Source: an uncultured Ruminococcus sp. (GTDB taxonomy: Bacteria > Bacillota > Clostridia > Oscillospirales > Ruminococcaceae). Taken from it: a stretch of DNA of 14,714 nucleotides. Made by a program: the position numbers and the translations under genes. A model generated the notes under the pieces. It did no database searches and had not been told where the DNA came from. It was given only the letters and a program-made list of their open reading frames with translations. The number at the start of each line of letters is the position of its first letter. The first letter of the stretch is position 1. Positions 14,591 through 14,714 of the stretch are shown here, piece by piece. The stretch is taken from assembly GCA_902796865.1 (NCBI GenBank), contig CADBQZ010000113.1, positions 1-14,714 on the forward strand. The letters run 5' to 3'.

Positions 14591-14714
14591 GTAAATTTTA
14601 CAAATATTCATCCCTTATTTGTACAAACTTATGTGTTTACAAAACAAGTGAACGGACGATAAATAATATGTAAGCAAAAAGTTCAGAAGATAAGCTCACT
14701 GAAAGGATCCGCAG
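14591..14714 (+). other. Non-coding tail, probably the leader of a gene beyond the window
   Basis: No gene is seen in these 124 bases. An AT-rich inverted repeat, TACAAATA (14599-14606) and TATTTGTA (14616-14623), could be a weak terminator-like stem but has no T-run after it. The hexamer TACAAA occurs three times (14599, 14622, 14638). An AAAGGA at 14702-14707 lies close to the window end and looks like the ribosome binding site of a gene starting just outside. This agrees with a promoter lying in between. Confidence 0.45.
14655..14662 (+). promoter_or_regulatory. Possible sigma-28 -10 element
   Basis: GACGATAA differs at one base from the sigma-28 -10 consensus GCCGATAA. The -35 side is weak: the best candidate for TAAA is TACA at 14638-14641 with a spacing of 13, shorter than the usual 14-16. 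A vegetative reading using TTTACA (14636-14641) as -35 has no good -10 at the right distance. If real, it would put the next gene under control of the FliA encoded here. Confidence 0.3.

Noticed and set aside
1..14714. CRISPR arrays, tRNA/rRNA genes, insertion sequences or prophage genes
   Set aside because: No regular direct repeats, RNA gene signatures, transposase or integrase motifs were seen; coding content is uniformly flagellar.

Overview
The window reads as a flagellar gene cluster of a Clostridia-type Firmicute. The evidence is the gene order fliM-fliY-fliO-fliP-fliQ-fliR-flhB-flhA-fliA, a FliY-type switch protein (CheC-like plus SpoA domains), an FlhX/YlqH-like 'spare' FlhB tail, a DUF342/FapA protein, strong AGGAGG-like ribosome binding sites, and moderately AT-rich DNA with heavy use of ATA for isoleucine. 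A member of the Lachnospiraceae or Ruminococcaceae would fit, but the sequence alone does not settle the family. All fifteen genes lie on the + strand, mostly with short spacers or overlaps, so much of the window is probably one transcript entering from the left.

Layout. 2-937 is the 3' part of fliM (its start is outside the window) and 956-2014 is fliY; together they form the motor switch/C-ring. 2031-7532 encodes the membrane export gate and its partners: FliO, FliP, FliQ, FliR, FlhB with its NPTH self-cleavage motif, and FlhA. 7616-8401 is the flagellar sigma factor FliA (sigma-28/SigD), with a likely vegetative promoter of its own just upstream. 8427-9935 holds two rod/hook-basal-body proteins (FlgF-like and FlgG-like). 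A 161-bp non-coding gap with a long hairpin follows. Then come a 478-residue protein whose end resembles the FliK C-terminal domain, overlapped by flhX, then a YcgR-type PilZ c-di-GMP effector, and a large FapA/DUF342 protein. The last 124 bp are non-coding and probably lead into another gene.

How the genes work together. FliO assists assembly of the FliP/FliQ/FliR gate; FlhB and FlhA select and energise export substrates; the rod proteins are exported through this gate; FliM and FliY form the switch; FliA turns on late flagellar genes; and the PilZ protein would slow or alter the motor when c-di-GMP is high.

No wholly new system is evident. The most interesting points are these. (1) Chemotaxis functions seem to have been stripped from this locus: there is no cheY between fliY and fliO and no flhF/flhG/che block between flhA and fliA. 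The CheC-like domain of FliY also appears to have lost the Asn of both phosphatase motifs and its N-terminal CheY-binding peptide. (2) A long stable hairpin without a terminator U-tract lies upstream of the FliK-like gene. (3) The FliK-like gene and flhX are joined by an overlap, and FlhX has NKKN where FlhB has NPTH. (4) FapA carries an unassigned N-terminal extension of roughly 190 residues.
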